Of a DNA stretch of 64,000 bases, positions 1 to 8,364 are shown piece after piece; position 1 is the first letter of the stretch; each line of letters begins with the position of its first letter. The DNA lies in NCBI GenBank assembly GCA_036478235.1, contig JAZGDZ010000040.1, forward strand, positions 62,001-126,000, written 5' to 3'. Origin of the DNA: JACZWZ01 sp036478235 (GTDB lineage: Bacteria > Actinomycetota > Acidimicrobiia > Spongiisociales > UBA11373). The notes below the pieces were generated by a model, which was given only the letters and a program-made list of their open reading frames with translations, made no database searches and was not told where the DNA came from. A program made the position numbers and the translations under genes.

Positions 1-1754
1 TTGTCGTACCACTCGAGGGCCGCATCGACGAACGACTCTTCGCCCGCCCACACCACAGGTTCGAACGCCCCGATCTCGACCAGAGGGGTCTCCGGCAACC
101 GGAACACCGTGAAGGGCTTCGAGAGGGCCGCGACGTCGAGGCCGTACTCGTGAGCGGCTTGTGTGGCGGATTCGGTGAACGAAACGTAGTAAGCGACGTC
201 ATACACCGCCAGGTGCTTGACCGCCCGATCGAAGTCCATCCCCGAGTATGGAAGTCCCGGGATCGGGTTGGAGGGTCGCTGGCTCACCTCCGAAGCATTG
301 ACGAAGTGAAACGGTGTTGTGAGCGACGACTCGAAGAGCAGGCCTTCCATCGACGGATGCCCCTCCGACCAGTACCCGGTCAGCATGAGCGCCATCGGAG
401 TGCCGTATCGGTTGAGATCGCTGTTGGCCTCCCACATGACCCTCCCATCGGGGAGCCGGTCGAGCGTCGCCATCAGCCCGGAGTACTCGGACCAGCAGTC
501 GCCCTGGATCTGCTCGCCGTCTTCGCCGCATTCGATGGCGGCCTTGTCCTCGTACCCGCTGAAGTTCCAGCCCGCCCACTTGGGCGCCTTGTTGATCCCG
601 AGCCCGGCTGCCGTGAGGAAGAAGACCGCGCCGATCGCGGCTGCCACCCACCTCACCTCGGGGCCACCACGCAACCGCACCGCCATCGACCGCGCCGCCG
701 CACCGACCGCCACCCCGGCGAGAACGAAGGCCGTGAAGTACCAGAACGGGAGGAGACGAGCGTTGTATAACTTTCGGAAGTCGAGGTACTCGATGATGAA
801 GTAGCCGGCGACCGGCAGCACCAGCAGGGCGATCGTCGGCCCGAGCGTGGCCCGCCGCCATATCGCGTAGATGACGCCGGCCGCAGCGAGGACCAGCACC
901 GGCCACAACTCCCGCGGAAAGACGGCCTCGAAGCCCTTCACCGGAAACCATTTCATGTCGGTCGTGTACGACAGCGTCGCCAACAGCGGAAGGGCCCAGA
1001 AAGCGGAGATGCCGAAACCGACCGCCCAGCCGCCGGCGAGCGTTGTGGGACCGCGACGCTTGAACAGGAGCGGGAGAGAAACCAGCACGATGACCGCGGT
1101 CGTGATCAAGTGACTGAGCGCGGTGAGGGCAAGAATGATGCCCGTTCCGACCGTAAACCCTCTCCCCTCCCTCAGGTTGCCCATCAGCATCCCCAGGTAG
1201 AGGAACGCGAAGGCAAACGACCAGGAGAACGAATACTCCCCGGCCAGCGTCGACAAGGTATTCCCGCCGAAGATCGAAAACGACTCCATGAAGACGAACG
1301 TTCCGCCGGCGACTCCGGCTACCACAGCCACCGATCGGGCGAATCCCATCCCCCTGGCGAACACGTAGGCGGCGAACGGGAGCGCCACCAGCCCGGCCAC
1401 CGTCACGAGTTTGAAGGCGACTCCATAGGGCAGGAACACATCGAGCAGCACGATGGTGAACGCCGGCAGCGGGAAGTAGAAGTAGAGGACCGGAAAGCCG
1501 GCGTACCAGTCGTTGCTCCACCCCAGAAGGCGCCCACCGGGGAGCAGGCTGTCGCGCACATAGGCCGGGACCAGAACGTGAGCCCCCATGTCGCCTCCGG
1601 CCGGAGTGTTGGCGAGGAAGATGCGATCTGGGCGCATGTACCCGAATGCCATCGCCGCGCCGAGCGCCAGGATCGCAGGCACGACGAACCTCAGCCACGG
1701 CCTGGTCGAGTCGGGCCGGGTCAGACGCGGCGGAGCCTGAGTCGAGGCGGTCAC
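1..1754 (-). CDS. Polytopic membrane protein, PTPS-related type (partial)
   Basis: The GTG start is at 1754 and the frame stays open to the left edge, so at least 584 codons are present and the C-terminus is missing. The N-terminus is a short basic tail followed by a hydrophobic segment. A GGDMGAHVLVP stretch, a WYAGFPVLYFYFPLP stretch and several further membrane segments follow, including one with ALSHLITT. This pattern matches large actinobacterial membrane proteins annotated as 6-pyruvoyl-tetrahydropterin synthase-related (PF10131-like), which resemble glycosyltransferase C folds. A role in envelope glycan synthesis is inference. The gene is separated from the upstream operon by a strong hairpin and a repeat copy. 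The other long frames in this stretch are shadows; the only one with membrane-protein composition is this one. Confidence 0.75.
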   Translation of the reverse strand, partial: MTASTQAPPRLTRPDSTRPWLRFVVPAILALGAAMAFGYMRPDRIFLANTPAGGDMGAHVLVPAYVRDSLLPGGRLLGWSNDWYAGFPVLYFYFPLPAFTIVLLDVFLPYGVAFKLVTVAGLVALPFAAYVFARGMGFARSVAVVAGVAGGTFVFMESFSIFGGNTLSTLAGEYSFSWSFAFAFLYLGMLMGNLREGRGFTVGTGIILALTALSHLITTAVIVLVSLPLLFKRRGPTTLAGGWAVGFGISAFWALPLLATLSYTTDMKWFPVKGFEAVFPRELWPVLVLAAAGVIYAIWRRATLGPTIALLVLPVAGYFIIEYLDFRKLYNARLLPFWYFTAFVLAGVAVGAAARSMAVRLRGGPEVRWVAAAIGAVFFLTAAGLGINKAPKWAGWNFSGYEDKAAIECGEDGEQIQGDCWSEYSGLMATLDRLPDGRVMWEANSDLNRYGTPMALMLTGYWSEGHPSMEGLLFESSLTTPFHFVNASEVSQRPSNPIPGLPYSGMDFDRAVKHLAVYDVAYYVSFTESATQAAHEYGLDVAALSKPFTVFRLPETPLVEIGAFEPVVWAGEESFVDAALEWYD

Positions 1755-1794
1755 GGTCTCAGCAGGCTAACGCCGCGGCCTGCCAAAGGGTTCA

Positions 1795-1891
1795 GAGAGG
1801 GCGCGCCGACAGGCGCGAACTCGGCGGCCTGGGGCTGGGGCCCCCGGGCCGCACAGCGATGAGCCGTATGGCGAAGAGCCATCGACAATGC
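1795..1891 (+). repeat. R-A repeat, copy 1 (internally deleted)
   Basis: This 97-bp segment begins GAGAGGGCGCGCC and ends GCCATCGACAATGC. It matches both ends of a longer repeat at 30163-30340 and the inverted copy at 33292-33461 but lacks their middle part. It contains GGGGCTGGGGCCCCCGGG and GC-rich palindromes. It lies between a membrane-protein gene and a terminator hairpin and carries no gene. Confidence 0.85.
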
Positions 1892-1925
1892 TGAGAGCGT
1901 CCGCCTATTTGCGGACGCTCTCAGC
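1890..1925 (-). terminator. Strong hairpin terminator
   Basis: A perfect 15-bp stem (GCTGAGAGCGTCCGC paired with 1911-1925) encloses a 6-nt loop, CTATTT. It overlaps the stop codon of the small zinc-ribbon gene on the minus strand and directly adjoins the end of R-A copy 1. There is no clear U-tract, as is usual in high-GC actinobacteria. It probably ends the minus-strand operon above it. Confidence 0.75.
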
Positions 1926-2118
1926 GGCGTCGGGCCTTCTCCAGGACGGTCGTCAGGTCCAGGACCTTGGCGCCCGACTTCCACCAGCGATGCTCACACC
2001 GGTGGCAGGAGTTGAACGTCACATCAGACTCGTCCGGAAGAGTGATCTCGATCTGGATCGCATCGGTGGCCCCACACTCGGAGCACTCGATGGTCACGGG
2101 CTCGCTTCTCGGGCTCAT
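1921..2118 (-). CDS. Small zinc-ribbon protein
   Basis: This 65-residue protein has a CSEC pair near residues 12-15 and a CHRC pair near residues 38-41, the spacing of a single zinc ribbon, followed by a basic tail ending in KARRR. It begins with ATG overlapping the TGA of the DUF6788-like gene (ATGA overlap), so the two are translationally coupled. It is the last gene of a three-gene minus-strand operon with DUF6788-like and DUF3499 proteins, all small and cysteine-rich. The ribbon is seen directly; function is unknown. The gene is too short for a firm family call. Confidence 0.75.
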   Translation of the reverse strand: MSPRSEPVTIECSECGATDAIQIEITLPDESDVTFNSCHRCEHRWWKSGAKVLDLTTVLEKARRR

Positions 2119-2444
2119 TCCCTTCCTCCTGTGTCTGCAATCCGGGCAGGCTCGGCATCGAGAACCCGGTCATCGTCTCGCTCATCCTCCAGCTTCCCCA
2201 CGTAGCGGGAATGCCGCCTTCCGCCTTCGCGCCAGAACGCGTACCAGTACGGACCGTGAGGACATTTTGTGCACGACTCCTTGCCGCACCGCACCCACTG
2301 TTGCCGCAAACGTACGCTCGGCCCTCCGGTTTCGAAGGCCACCCCGTGGTTCTCGAGCCGCGCCTTGGCGAGGATGACGAGCCGGCGCAGATCGTGCTCA
2401 TCCATCTCGCGGACGGCCTCGAGGACGTCACGATCGATCGGCAC
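2115..2444 (-). CDS. DUF6788-like zinc-binding protein
   Basis: This is a 109-residue protein. An N-terminal helical part (residues 1-45) precedes the cysteine block VRCGKESCTKCPHGPYWYAF, followed by WREGGRRHSRYVG. That Cys/His/aromatic arrangement is typical of the DUF6788 type, often found near integrases or as small nucleic-acid-linked proteins. The start lies 3 bp after the stop of the DUF3499 gene, and its stop overlaps the start of the zinc-ribbon gene. Function is unknown; metal binding is inferred from the cysteines. Confidence 0.7.
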   Translation of the reverse strand: MPIDRDVLEAVREMDEHDLRRLVILAKARLENHGVAFETGGPSVRLRQQWVRCGKESCTKCPHGPYWYAFWREGGRRHSRYVGKLEDERDDDRVLDAEPARIADTGGRE

Positions 2445-2447
2445 CGG

Positions 2448-2675
2448 TCAGGCGACTTCGAGCGAGACGAACAGCGGCCGTACCGCGGTCCGGCGATCGA
2501 CCAGGGTCCATCCGACCGGCGGGGTCAGACGGCCGGCATGCTCCTCGCACATCGGATAGCCGGCTCCGGGCATGATCGGATCGGCCAGGTCGTCAAGCCA
2601 CAACAGCCGATCGTCGTAGGCGAACGACATGACGATTCCGGCCGGGGCGGCGCAACGGACGCAGTGCTCGGTCAT
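2448..2675 (-). CDS. DUF3499 family protein
   Basis: A 75-residue protein starting CVRCAAPAG, with a central YDDRLLWLDDL and a CEEHAGRLTPPVGW segment. This is the signature of actinobacterial DUF3499, whose Mycobacterium member sits close to whiB2 and fbiA. Two CxxC/CxxH-type groups suggest zinc binding. It is the first gene of a three-gene operon. A perfect inverted repeat (2688-2707) lies 13-32 bp upstream of its ATG, overlapping the probable -10 region, so expression is likely controlled by a dimeric repressor or activator. The biochemical role of the family is not known. Confidence 0.8.
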   Translation of the reverse strand: MTEHCVRCAAPAGIVMSFAYDDRLLWLDDLADPIMPGAGYPMCEEHAGRLTPPVGWTLVDRRTAVRPLFVSLEVA

Positions 2676-2687
2676 AGCCGGGAAGAT

Positions 2688-2707
2688 TAATCACATAGAT
2701 GTGATTA
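2688..2707. promoter_or_regulatory. Perfect inverted-repeat operator
   Basis: TAATCACAT and ATGTGATTA form two 9-bp arms separated by AG. The site is much more AT-rich than its surroundings and sits immediately upstream of the DUF3499 start, where TAATCT on the minus strand could be the -10 element. The arm length and short spacer fit a dimeric ArsR- or GntR-type regulator, but the regulator cannot be named and none is encoded next to it. Confidence 0.6.
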
Positions 2708-2765
2708 GCGGTGGAGGCAACCCGATCGCGGGCCCGCCCTCCGAGAGAATGTCGGTCAGCCCGCC

Positions 2766-2795
2766 AGGAGTCTGCTGAGTAATGCCGTTGCTCAG
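2766..2795 (+). repeat. R-B motif copy 1
   Basis: This is an AGGAGTCTGCTGAGTAATGC motif followed by CGTTGCTCAG. It closely matches sites at 18646 and 24551 and, inverted, one at 2912. It is intergenic. Confidence 0.7.
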
Positions 2796-2911
2796 ATCGG
2801 CGGCCAGACGCGCCACTCGCCAGGACCTCGGATTCGCCACTCCTCGCGCAGGAATGGCGGGACCGAGGACACCGCGAGCGGTGATGGATGGTCGCCGAGA
2901 TGAGTGACATG

Positions 2912-2933
2912 TATTGCTCAGCGGGCTCCTAGC
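2912..2933 (-). repeat. R-B motif copy 2 (inverted)
   Basis: Read on the minus strand this is AGGAGCCCGCTGAGCAATAC, matching copy 1 at 2766 in 17 of the first 20 positions. The two copies face each other about 120 bp apart between the thioredoxin-like and DUF3499 genes. The last bases overlap the stop region of the thioredoxin-like gene. Confidence 0.65.
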
Positions 2934-3298
2934 CTCACCGCGCTCCGCAGCCTGCGCCTTGAAACCTTCCCGGCGAGACGAGCCAGTTCGACGCCGTCCG
3001 CATCCCTCACCACGACCAGTGGTACCCCGATCACCCCAACGCGGCGCTGCAGGTCGGGGGAATCCGAATAAGAGATCTCCCTGTAGTCGACACCGAGACG
3101 GTCGAGTTCGGCCCGCACCGCGTCGCATCTCGAACACACGGAGTCGCTGAAGAAGAGGATGCGCCCCTCGACACCGGTCAGATGAAGCGCCGTCCGCAGC
3201 ACATTTCGCCGATCTCGGCTACGGGCGGCCGCGGCGACGAGCAGGGCGACACCAAGTGCCCCGCCCACCAGCGCCACCCGGGGAAGGAGCTCAATCAT
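2918..3298 (-). CDS. Membrane-anchored thioredoxin/glutaredoxin-like protein
   Basis: This 126-residue protein has one N-terminal membrane segment (residues 6-24) and then a glutaredoxin/thioredoxin-like fold: ILFFSDSVCSRC with Cys55 and Cys58, and a cis-proline loop GVIGVPLVVV. The CSRC site suggests a thiol-disulfide or thiol-handling role at the membrane. The ATG at 3298 was chosen because it overlaps the stop of the DUF5719-like gene; longer upstream starts would lie inside that gene. It is the last gene of the GT2/DUF5719/thioredoxin operon. Substrate is unknown. Confidence 0.8.
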   Translation of the reverse strand: MIELLPRVALVGGALGVALLVAAAARSRDRRNVLRTALHLTGVEGRILFFSDSVCSRCDAVRAELDRLGVDYREISYSDSPDLQRRVGVIGVPLVVVRDADGVELARLAGKVSRRRLRSAVRLGAR

Positions 3299-4622
3299 CG
3301 ACGACGGGGAGGCCCCCCGAGAAAGCGGCCCCCGACGGTCCTTGGATCGACCATGCCGCGGTGAAGGGATCCGAGGCCTCGACCAACACACCCAGGGCAT
3401 CGGGCTCGACGATCTGGATGGCTACCTGCGTCCCGGGCTCGACGAGAATCTGGGTGTTGATTGCGGCGACGCCGGTCAGCTCACTGACCGTGACTGAAAT
3501 CTGCTCGAAGCTCGAGTTGAGCAGCCACAGCGTCCCCTCGTTGAGGCCGAGGGTGCGCAGACCGGGCAAGAGCCAGGTCCGCGCGGTGACCGGGGCGCCG
3601 CCCGTCACGGCGGTCCCGGCTCCTCCCGCCGCCACCACACCGGCAACGACCGGGGTGGAAGCCGCCACCCGGACGCCGACCACGTCGTCGGTCACTTCAC
3701 CGAGGCCGATCCGCAGCGGGGCCTCCGGGGGCACGGTGAACTCGAATGCAGCCCGCTGTGGTCCCTCGCTGGTGTACAGATCGACGGTGACGGTGACATC
3801 GACGAGATTGGGGTTTCCGACGACGATCGCAGCGTCTTCGAGACCAGCGACCCGAGCAACGGGAAATTCCCACTCTGTGGACAGGTCGGTTCCCAACCAC
3901 CAGGCCTCGTCCTCTCCCGCGGTGTAAGACATGGCGGGCACCACCAGCCCTTCGTCGACCCGTACCGAGATGATCAGAGCCTGGCGCTGACGCAGCATCT
4001 CCTCGAAGTCGATATCGCGCCACGACCGCGGGTTGATCGAGATCGACCGCAACTCGCCCAGTGCCTCGACCCCGATCTCACTGAATCCCGTCACCGTGAC
4101 CTTCGCCGTCTCCGGGAACGGGTTGAAGAGGCGCAGCCTCATCTTCTCCCCGACGAGTGTCGAACCGCCCGCAAAGAACCACTCGTCGGGCCCCTGGGCG
4201 ACACAAGTGTCCGCCGTGACAACGTCGCCGATGACCGTTACGCCGACCGCCGCAGGCCCATCGCTGAACTCCACGAAGCCCGGCGAATCCCCCCGCTGGG
4301 CGATGTCCGACAGGGTCACCACTGCTGCTCCCGGCCCCAACGTCTCGACCGAGGCCTCGTCCGGTGGTTCACCCGGAATCGCCACCGGAAGTGTGAATTC
4401 GGCGTCGGCATCGGTCAGCGTCGCCACACCGAAGAACGAGTCTCGAGATGCGTTTGCTTGGGCCCACGGGCAATACCAGATGCTGGCGTCGACCGGTGAC
4501 TCGATCCCGGGCCGGATGATCACCAGGCTGGCGAGAGGATCGGGCGGTGCCTCAGGAGCCGGCAGGATCGCCGCGATCCCGCCGAGACCGAGGACTAGCC
4601 CGACAACGAGAAGGCGCCTCAC
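3291..4622 (-). CDS. DUF5719-like secreted envelope protein
   Basis: This 443-residue protein has a signal/anchor segment at the N-terminus (RRLLVVGLVLGLGGIAAI), followed by beta-rich extracytoplasmic sequence with repeated immunoglobulin-like strands such as VTVTVDLYTSEG. It follows a large GT2-membrane protein, as DUF5719 proteins do in actinobacteria. The GTG start at 4622 overlaps the TGA of the upstream gene (GTGA), which rules out the longer in-frame extension. Role is probably in envelope polysaccharide export or assembly, inferred from context. The family name is a moderate-confidence call from domain layout and neighbourhood. Confidence 0.75.
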   Translation of the reverse strand: MRRLLVVGLVLGLGGIAAILPAPEAPPDPLASLVIIRPGIESPVDASIWYCPWAQANASRDSFFGVATLTDADAEFTLPVAIPGEPPDEASVETLGPGAAVVTLSDIAQRGDSPGFVEFSDGPAAVGVTVIGDVVTADTCVAQGPDEWFFAGGSTLVGEKMRLRLFNPFPETAKVTVTGFSEIGVEALGELRSISINPRSWRDIDFEEMLRQRQALIISVRVDEGLVVPAMSYTAGEDEAWWLGTDLSTEWEFPVARVAGLEDAAIVVGNPNLVDVTVTVDLYTSEGPQRAAFEFTVPPEAPLRIGLGEVTDDVVGVRVAASTPVVAGVVAAGGAGTAVTGGAPVTARTWLLPGLRTLGLNEGTLWLLNSSFEQISVTVSELTGVAAINTQILVEPGTQVAIQIVEPDALGVLVEASDPFTAAWSIQGPSGAAFSGGLPVVDD

Positions 4623-7414
4623 ATCCTCCCCCTCGCCGTCCGTCGCACTGCAACCCCGGCCCCGATGAGGAACAGCCACACAAGCGCACCGATCGCGGCC
4701 GCTCGTCTCGGACGGTAACTCGCAAAGGACACTTCGTCGCCCGCATCCGACACCCGGTTGCCCCAGTCGGCCTGCGACCACTCCCCGGGCCCCCACCTGA
4801 AGTCGGCGTTGGCCGCCACAAATACCTCCCCACCCGACCTTCCCGACGGCGCGGCGAACCCTGAGCCGGACGGCGACCACACGTCCCCGTCGGGCGAGAT
4901 CGCAATCGCCGCTACGACCTCGTTCCTGAACACGGGGAAGTCGAGGGACCGAAGCGTGACGAGATCGAGCTGGGATTCGAACACCTGCTCGAGCGGGCTG
5001 GGCTCGGTGAATGCGATCCACCCGATCCCGAAGCCGGCCAGTTCCGCTCCGGCGCGGCGCGAGCGGCCGTCGACGATGTCCTCGAGGGCGCCGTGCAGCG
5101 CCTCATCGCCGATCCGCTCCTGGTTGAGGTAGGCCTCCCAAGAAGCGGGGAAAGGGGGGACGAACACCCGGTAACCGATGCCGTCGAGGTCGCGGGCCGT
5201 GCCGGGCAGACCCTCGGCAGGGCCGAACAAGAGCACTCGGCTCGGTGGCACCCCCTCGGGGGCGGCGAAATTAAATTTTCCGGTGAGCTCGTCCTCCGGT
5301 AGGCCGGCGCGGCCGGGGCCGGCCAGCGCCAGAGTCCCCAGGATCAGGACCACCGCTCCAGCTCCGGCCACCACTGCGGCCACCGGGCGCAGACCCCCGA
5401 AGTCGCGCCTTCGCACCGCTGCCTCGAACGCCGCTCCGGCCGCGACCGCCACCCCGAGCCCGTTGAGAACGAGCCCCGCCAGCAGCGTGTCGACCCCGGC
5501 ACCGAGTTCCCCGCTCCGCGCCACCAGCGCGCCGCTCACCGCCATCACCGCTCCCCACGAGCCCACGGCCGAGATCGTCCGGTCACCGGCCAGGACCGCA
5601 CCGAGCGCTGCCGCCGCCACCGCCGCCACCGCCGGCCAGGCCGGCTCCCAGAAGGCGGGGGAGCCGGATTGCAGGAGCCGAGCCGGGTCCACGTAGAGCA
5701 CCCAGGGCAGCAAGAAAGGAAGGGCAAGAGCGGTCGCCACCGCGGCCCTCCCGACGGCGGCGAATCGGTCGCCGACGCCGAGCATTGCCCACAGTGTTAC
5801 TGCAACCAGCGGAACGACGAGCGCGACCGGCGCGAACACGGCGACCACGCCTACGGCAAACGTCACTCCGGCGAGGGCTGCAATCCGATCTATCAGCGAT
5901 TTCCGCGGCGGGGCGAGGGCCGCACGCACCGCCCAGGGTGCCGCCGCCATAGCCGGGATGATCGTCCAATGGCTGGCTCCGGTGGCCGCGATGATCGCCG
6001 GCCCTGCCATGAGGATCGTGCCGGCGAAGTAGCCCGAAGCCGAGCCGATTCCCCACGTACGCAGCAACCGCCCGACGCCAAACGCTCCAAAGAGAAAGGA
6101 CGAGACGGTGACGACTGCCACCGCCAGCCCTCCGCTCCCGAAGGCGACGAGCTGCACGAGCGCCACGGCCCCGATCGCCGGGCGCATCGCCTCAGGCGAG
6201 CCGAGCCCGGCCGGGTTCCATCCCCCCGCATACGCCTGCAGGGTGTCGCCGGCAGAATCGGGCGGGGGGAGCGAGAAGCCGACCAGCGGAAGATGATCGG
6301 TCCAGACCTCTCGCGTGGCGACCAGAGCAAACAGCACCACGAGAAACCCGACGAAGAACGCCGGGTGGCGGATCCGCTGCTGTCCCGCCTCGACCGCTTC
6401 GGCGAACCCGGAGAGGATTCCCTCCGGGAACCGATCCCGCACCCGCGTCAGGGTCTCGTCCCAGAGCGCCCGCAACCGGGCAGAACCCGCCACCTGGTAT
6501 CGAAACAGCTCCTCGTCACCGCACTCCCGTCCCCGACGCGCCTGGATGCGTTGCCGGACCGCGCTCGGCAGGCGGGGAATGTTCCAGAGCCACGCCGCGA
6601 GGACTCCGGGAAGGAGGAAGCGACCGAACAACACTCCAACGGTCCCCTCGACCAACCCGACCAGCAACGTGAGCGGAAGGGCCCACAACAGAGTGATTGG
6701 GCTGTACGCCTTGATCATCGCCCTGATTTCGCCGGCGCGCTCCCTCCAGTCGTGAGCTTGGTCCGAGCCGGCGAAGCCGACCACCGCGCCGGGAACGACG
6801 ACCACCCGAGCGCCCCGCAGCCGGGCCCGCTGGCAGAAGTCGATCGCCGCCGCCGTCGGAGCCATCGACTGGTCGATCCCCCCAAGACCGTGGTAGAGAT
6901 CCCGCCTGATGAGCACCGATATTCCCGATACCGCGGCGACGTCTCGAATTACGTCGTATTGGGCCTGATCCACCTCGTCGGGCTGCAGCCCGCTGTAGGG
7001 GGCATCGAAGACGTCGGTGGCGTAACCCACCGCCACCAGCCGCTCCGGCTCGTCGATGTCGACGATCTTGGAACCCGCCACGGATGCATCCACCCGGATC
7101 GAGTCCTGGACGAGCACCCGCAGCGCCTGCGGATCGGGGACGGCCTGCTGCCGCAGCGCCCAGACGAAGGTGAACTCCGGCCCGACCGACGAAACGGCCG
7201 CACGAAGGTTCGGCCGCCACATCGCTTCGAACTCCCCCGCCACATGGCGAACGTCATCGTCGCCGCCAACGACGAAGACACGGGCGGCCCCGTACACTTG
7301 CTCGCCGATCGAGGTCAGGCAGCGCCGCAGGGCAACGGGGTCGGATGCGGAAACGACCGCAGCAACCTGAGGCGCGACGTGACGTTCAGCCGGCACGGTG
7401 GAGTCGTTGGACAT
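4619..7414 (-). CDS. GT2 glycosyltransferase-membrane protein fusion
   Basis: This protein has 931 residues. Residues 1-240 resemble a GT-A glycosyltransferase family 2 domain (VVSASDPVALRRCLTSIG, then GISVLIRRDLYHGLGGID). Roughly 10 or more membrane segments follow (about 245-700), then an extracytoplasmic region and a last membrane helix near the C-terminus. Such fusions precede DUF5719 genes in actinobacteria and are linked to envelope glycan synthesis. Two starts are possible: ATG 7426 and ATG 7414. The second has GGGACGA just upstream and is used here. It is divergent from cofD with a spacer of about 30 bp, so promoters must overlap the coding sequences. Confidence 0.8.
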   Translation of the reverse strand: MSNDSTVPAERHVAPQVAAVVSASDPVALRRCLTSIGEQVYGAARVFVVGGDDDVRHVAGEFEAMWRPNLRAAVSSVGPEFTFVWALRQQAVPDPQALRVLVQDSIRVDASVAGSKIVDIDEPERLVAVGYATDVFDAPYSGLQPDEVDQAQYDVIRDVAAVSGISVLIRRDLYHGLGGIDQSMAPTAAAIDFCQRARLRGARVVVVPGAVVGFAGSDQAHDWRERAGEIRAMIKAYSPITLLWALPLTLLVGLVEGTVGVLFGRFLLPGVLAAWLWNIPRLPSAVRQRIQARRGRECGDEELFRYQVAGSARLRALWDETLTRVRDRFPEGILSGFAEAVEAGQQRIRHPAFFVGFLVVLFALVATREVWTDHLPLVGFSLPPPDSAGDTLQAYAGGWNPAGLGSPEAMRPAIGAVALVQLVAFGSGGLAVAVVTVSSFLFGAFGVGRLLRTWGIGSASGYFAGTILMAGPAIIAATGASHWTIIPAMAAAPWAVRAALAPPRKSLIDRIAALAGVTFAVGVVAVFAPVALVVPLVAVTLWAMLGVGDRFAAVGRAAVATALALPFLLPWVLYVDPARLLQSGSPAFWEPAWPAVAAVAAAALGAVLAGDRTISAVGSWGAVMAVSGALVARSGELGAGVDTLLAGLVLNGLGVAVAAGAAFEAAVRRRDFGGLRPVAAVVAGAGAVVLILGTLALAGPGRAGLPEDELTGKFNFAAPEGVPPSRVLLFGPAEGLPGTARDLDGIGYRVFVPPFPASWEAYLNQERIGDEALHGALEDIVDGRSRRAGAELAGFGIGWIAFTEPSPLEQVFESQLDLVTLRSLDFPVFRNEVVAAIAISPDGDVWSPSGSGFAAPSGRSGGEVFVAANADFRWGPGEWSQADWGNRVSDAGDEVSFASYRPRRAAAIGALVWLFLIGAGVAVRRTARGRM

Positions 7415-7443
7415 TCGTCCCAGCATTCTATGGAGGGTCCCCG

Positions 7444-8364
7444 ATGAGCCGAACCACTCTCCTCGCCGGTGGAGTCGGAGGAGCGCGGCTCGCCAGGGGA
7501 CTCGCTGCCGTTCTCGAACCGGCCGAACTCACAGTCATCGTCAACGTGGGCGACGACGACATGATCTACGGGACCTACGTCGCCACCGACCTCGATACCG
7601 TGACCTATACGCTCGCCGGCCGCCAGGGACCGCATGGCTGGGGACTGACCGACGACACGTTCACGGTGATGGCTGCGCTCGAGGCGCTCGGGCTGGACAC
7701 CCGCTTCAGGTTGGGCGACAACGACCTCGCCACTTGCCTCTTGCGCACAGCCGCACTCGACGGAGGCGAGCCGTTGTCGAGAGTGACCGCAACGATCTGC
7801 GACGCCCTGGGAGTGCGTTCGCAGGTGCTCCCGGCGAGCGACGATCCGATCCGCACCAAGCTGCTGTCGGCAAGCGGGGAATGGCTCGACTTCCAGGAGT
7901 ACTTCGTGCGACGCGGCCACCAGGACGAGATAACTTCGATCCGGTACGAGGGAGCCGCCACGGCGACCCCGGCTCCCGGCGTGCTCGAAGCCACCACGGA
8001 CGCCGATCTAGTGATCATCGCTCCGTCGAATCCACCGCTCTCGATTCATCCCATCCTGGCCGTTGATGCCATCTCCGCAGCGGTGCGGGCCGCCGAGCGA
8101 GTCATCGCGGTGAGTCCCCTCTTTGGAGGTAAGGCGCTCAAAGGTCCGGCGGACCGCGTCATGGCCTCTCTCGGGCTGCCGGCGGGCAATGCCGGGGTGC
8201 TGGCCGCCTACGAGGGACTGCTCAGCGACCTCGTGGTCGACATCGGTGACTCCGATGACGTCGACGAGCTGGGAGGAATGGTGGCCGTCCACGCCACAGA
8301 CACCCGGTTCGCAGAAGCCGGGGCCGCGGCTCGGTTCGCAACGTGGCTGCTGGGCCTGCCGTGA
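7444..8364 (+). CDS. fbiA: Phosphoenolpyruvate/2-phospholactate transferase CofD/FbiA
   Basis: This 306-residue enzyme of coenzyme F420 synthesis transfers a phospho-carboxylate unit from the activated guanosine diphosphate intermediate to FO. The N-terminus LAGGVGGARLARGL is the CofD nucleotide-binding motif. VNVGDDDMIYGTYVATDLDT and the TDDTFTVMAAL segment are also characteristic. GGAGGG lies 8 bp upstream of the ATG at 7444. In mycobacteria FbiA uses the PEP-derived substrate to give dehydro-F420-0; the same is likely here but is inference. The gene overlaps cofE by 4 bp. Confidence 0.93.
   Translation: MSRTTLLAGGVGGARLARGLAAVLEPAELTVIVNVGDDDMIYGTYVATDLDTVTYTLAGRQGPHGWGLTDDTFTVMAALEALGLDTRFRLGDNDLATCLLRTAALDGGEPLSRVTATICDALGVRSQVLPASDDPIRTKLLSASGEWLDFQEYFVRRGHQDEITSIRYEGAATATPAPGVLEATTDADLVIIAPSNPPLSIHPILAVDAISAAVRAAERVIAVSPLFGGKALKGPADRVMASLGLPAGNAGVLAAYEGLLSDLVVDIGDSDDVDELGGMVAVHATDTRFAEAGAAARFATWLLGLP

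Noticed and set aside
199..1698. 499-residue minus-strand open frame in another phase
   Set aside because: It is Arg/Gly-rich with no domain and is a shadow of the true membrane-protein frame that begins at GTG 1754.
5669..7447. 592-residue plus-strand open frame
   Set aside because: It is antisense to the GT2-membrane gene, is highly charged and Pro/Arg-rich, and has no domain or ribosome-binding site.
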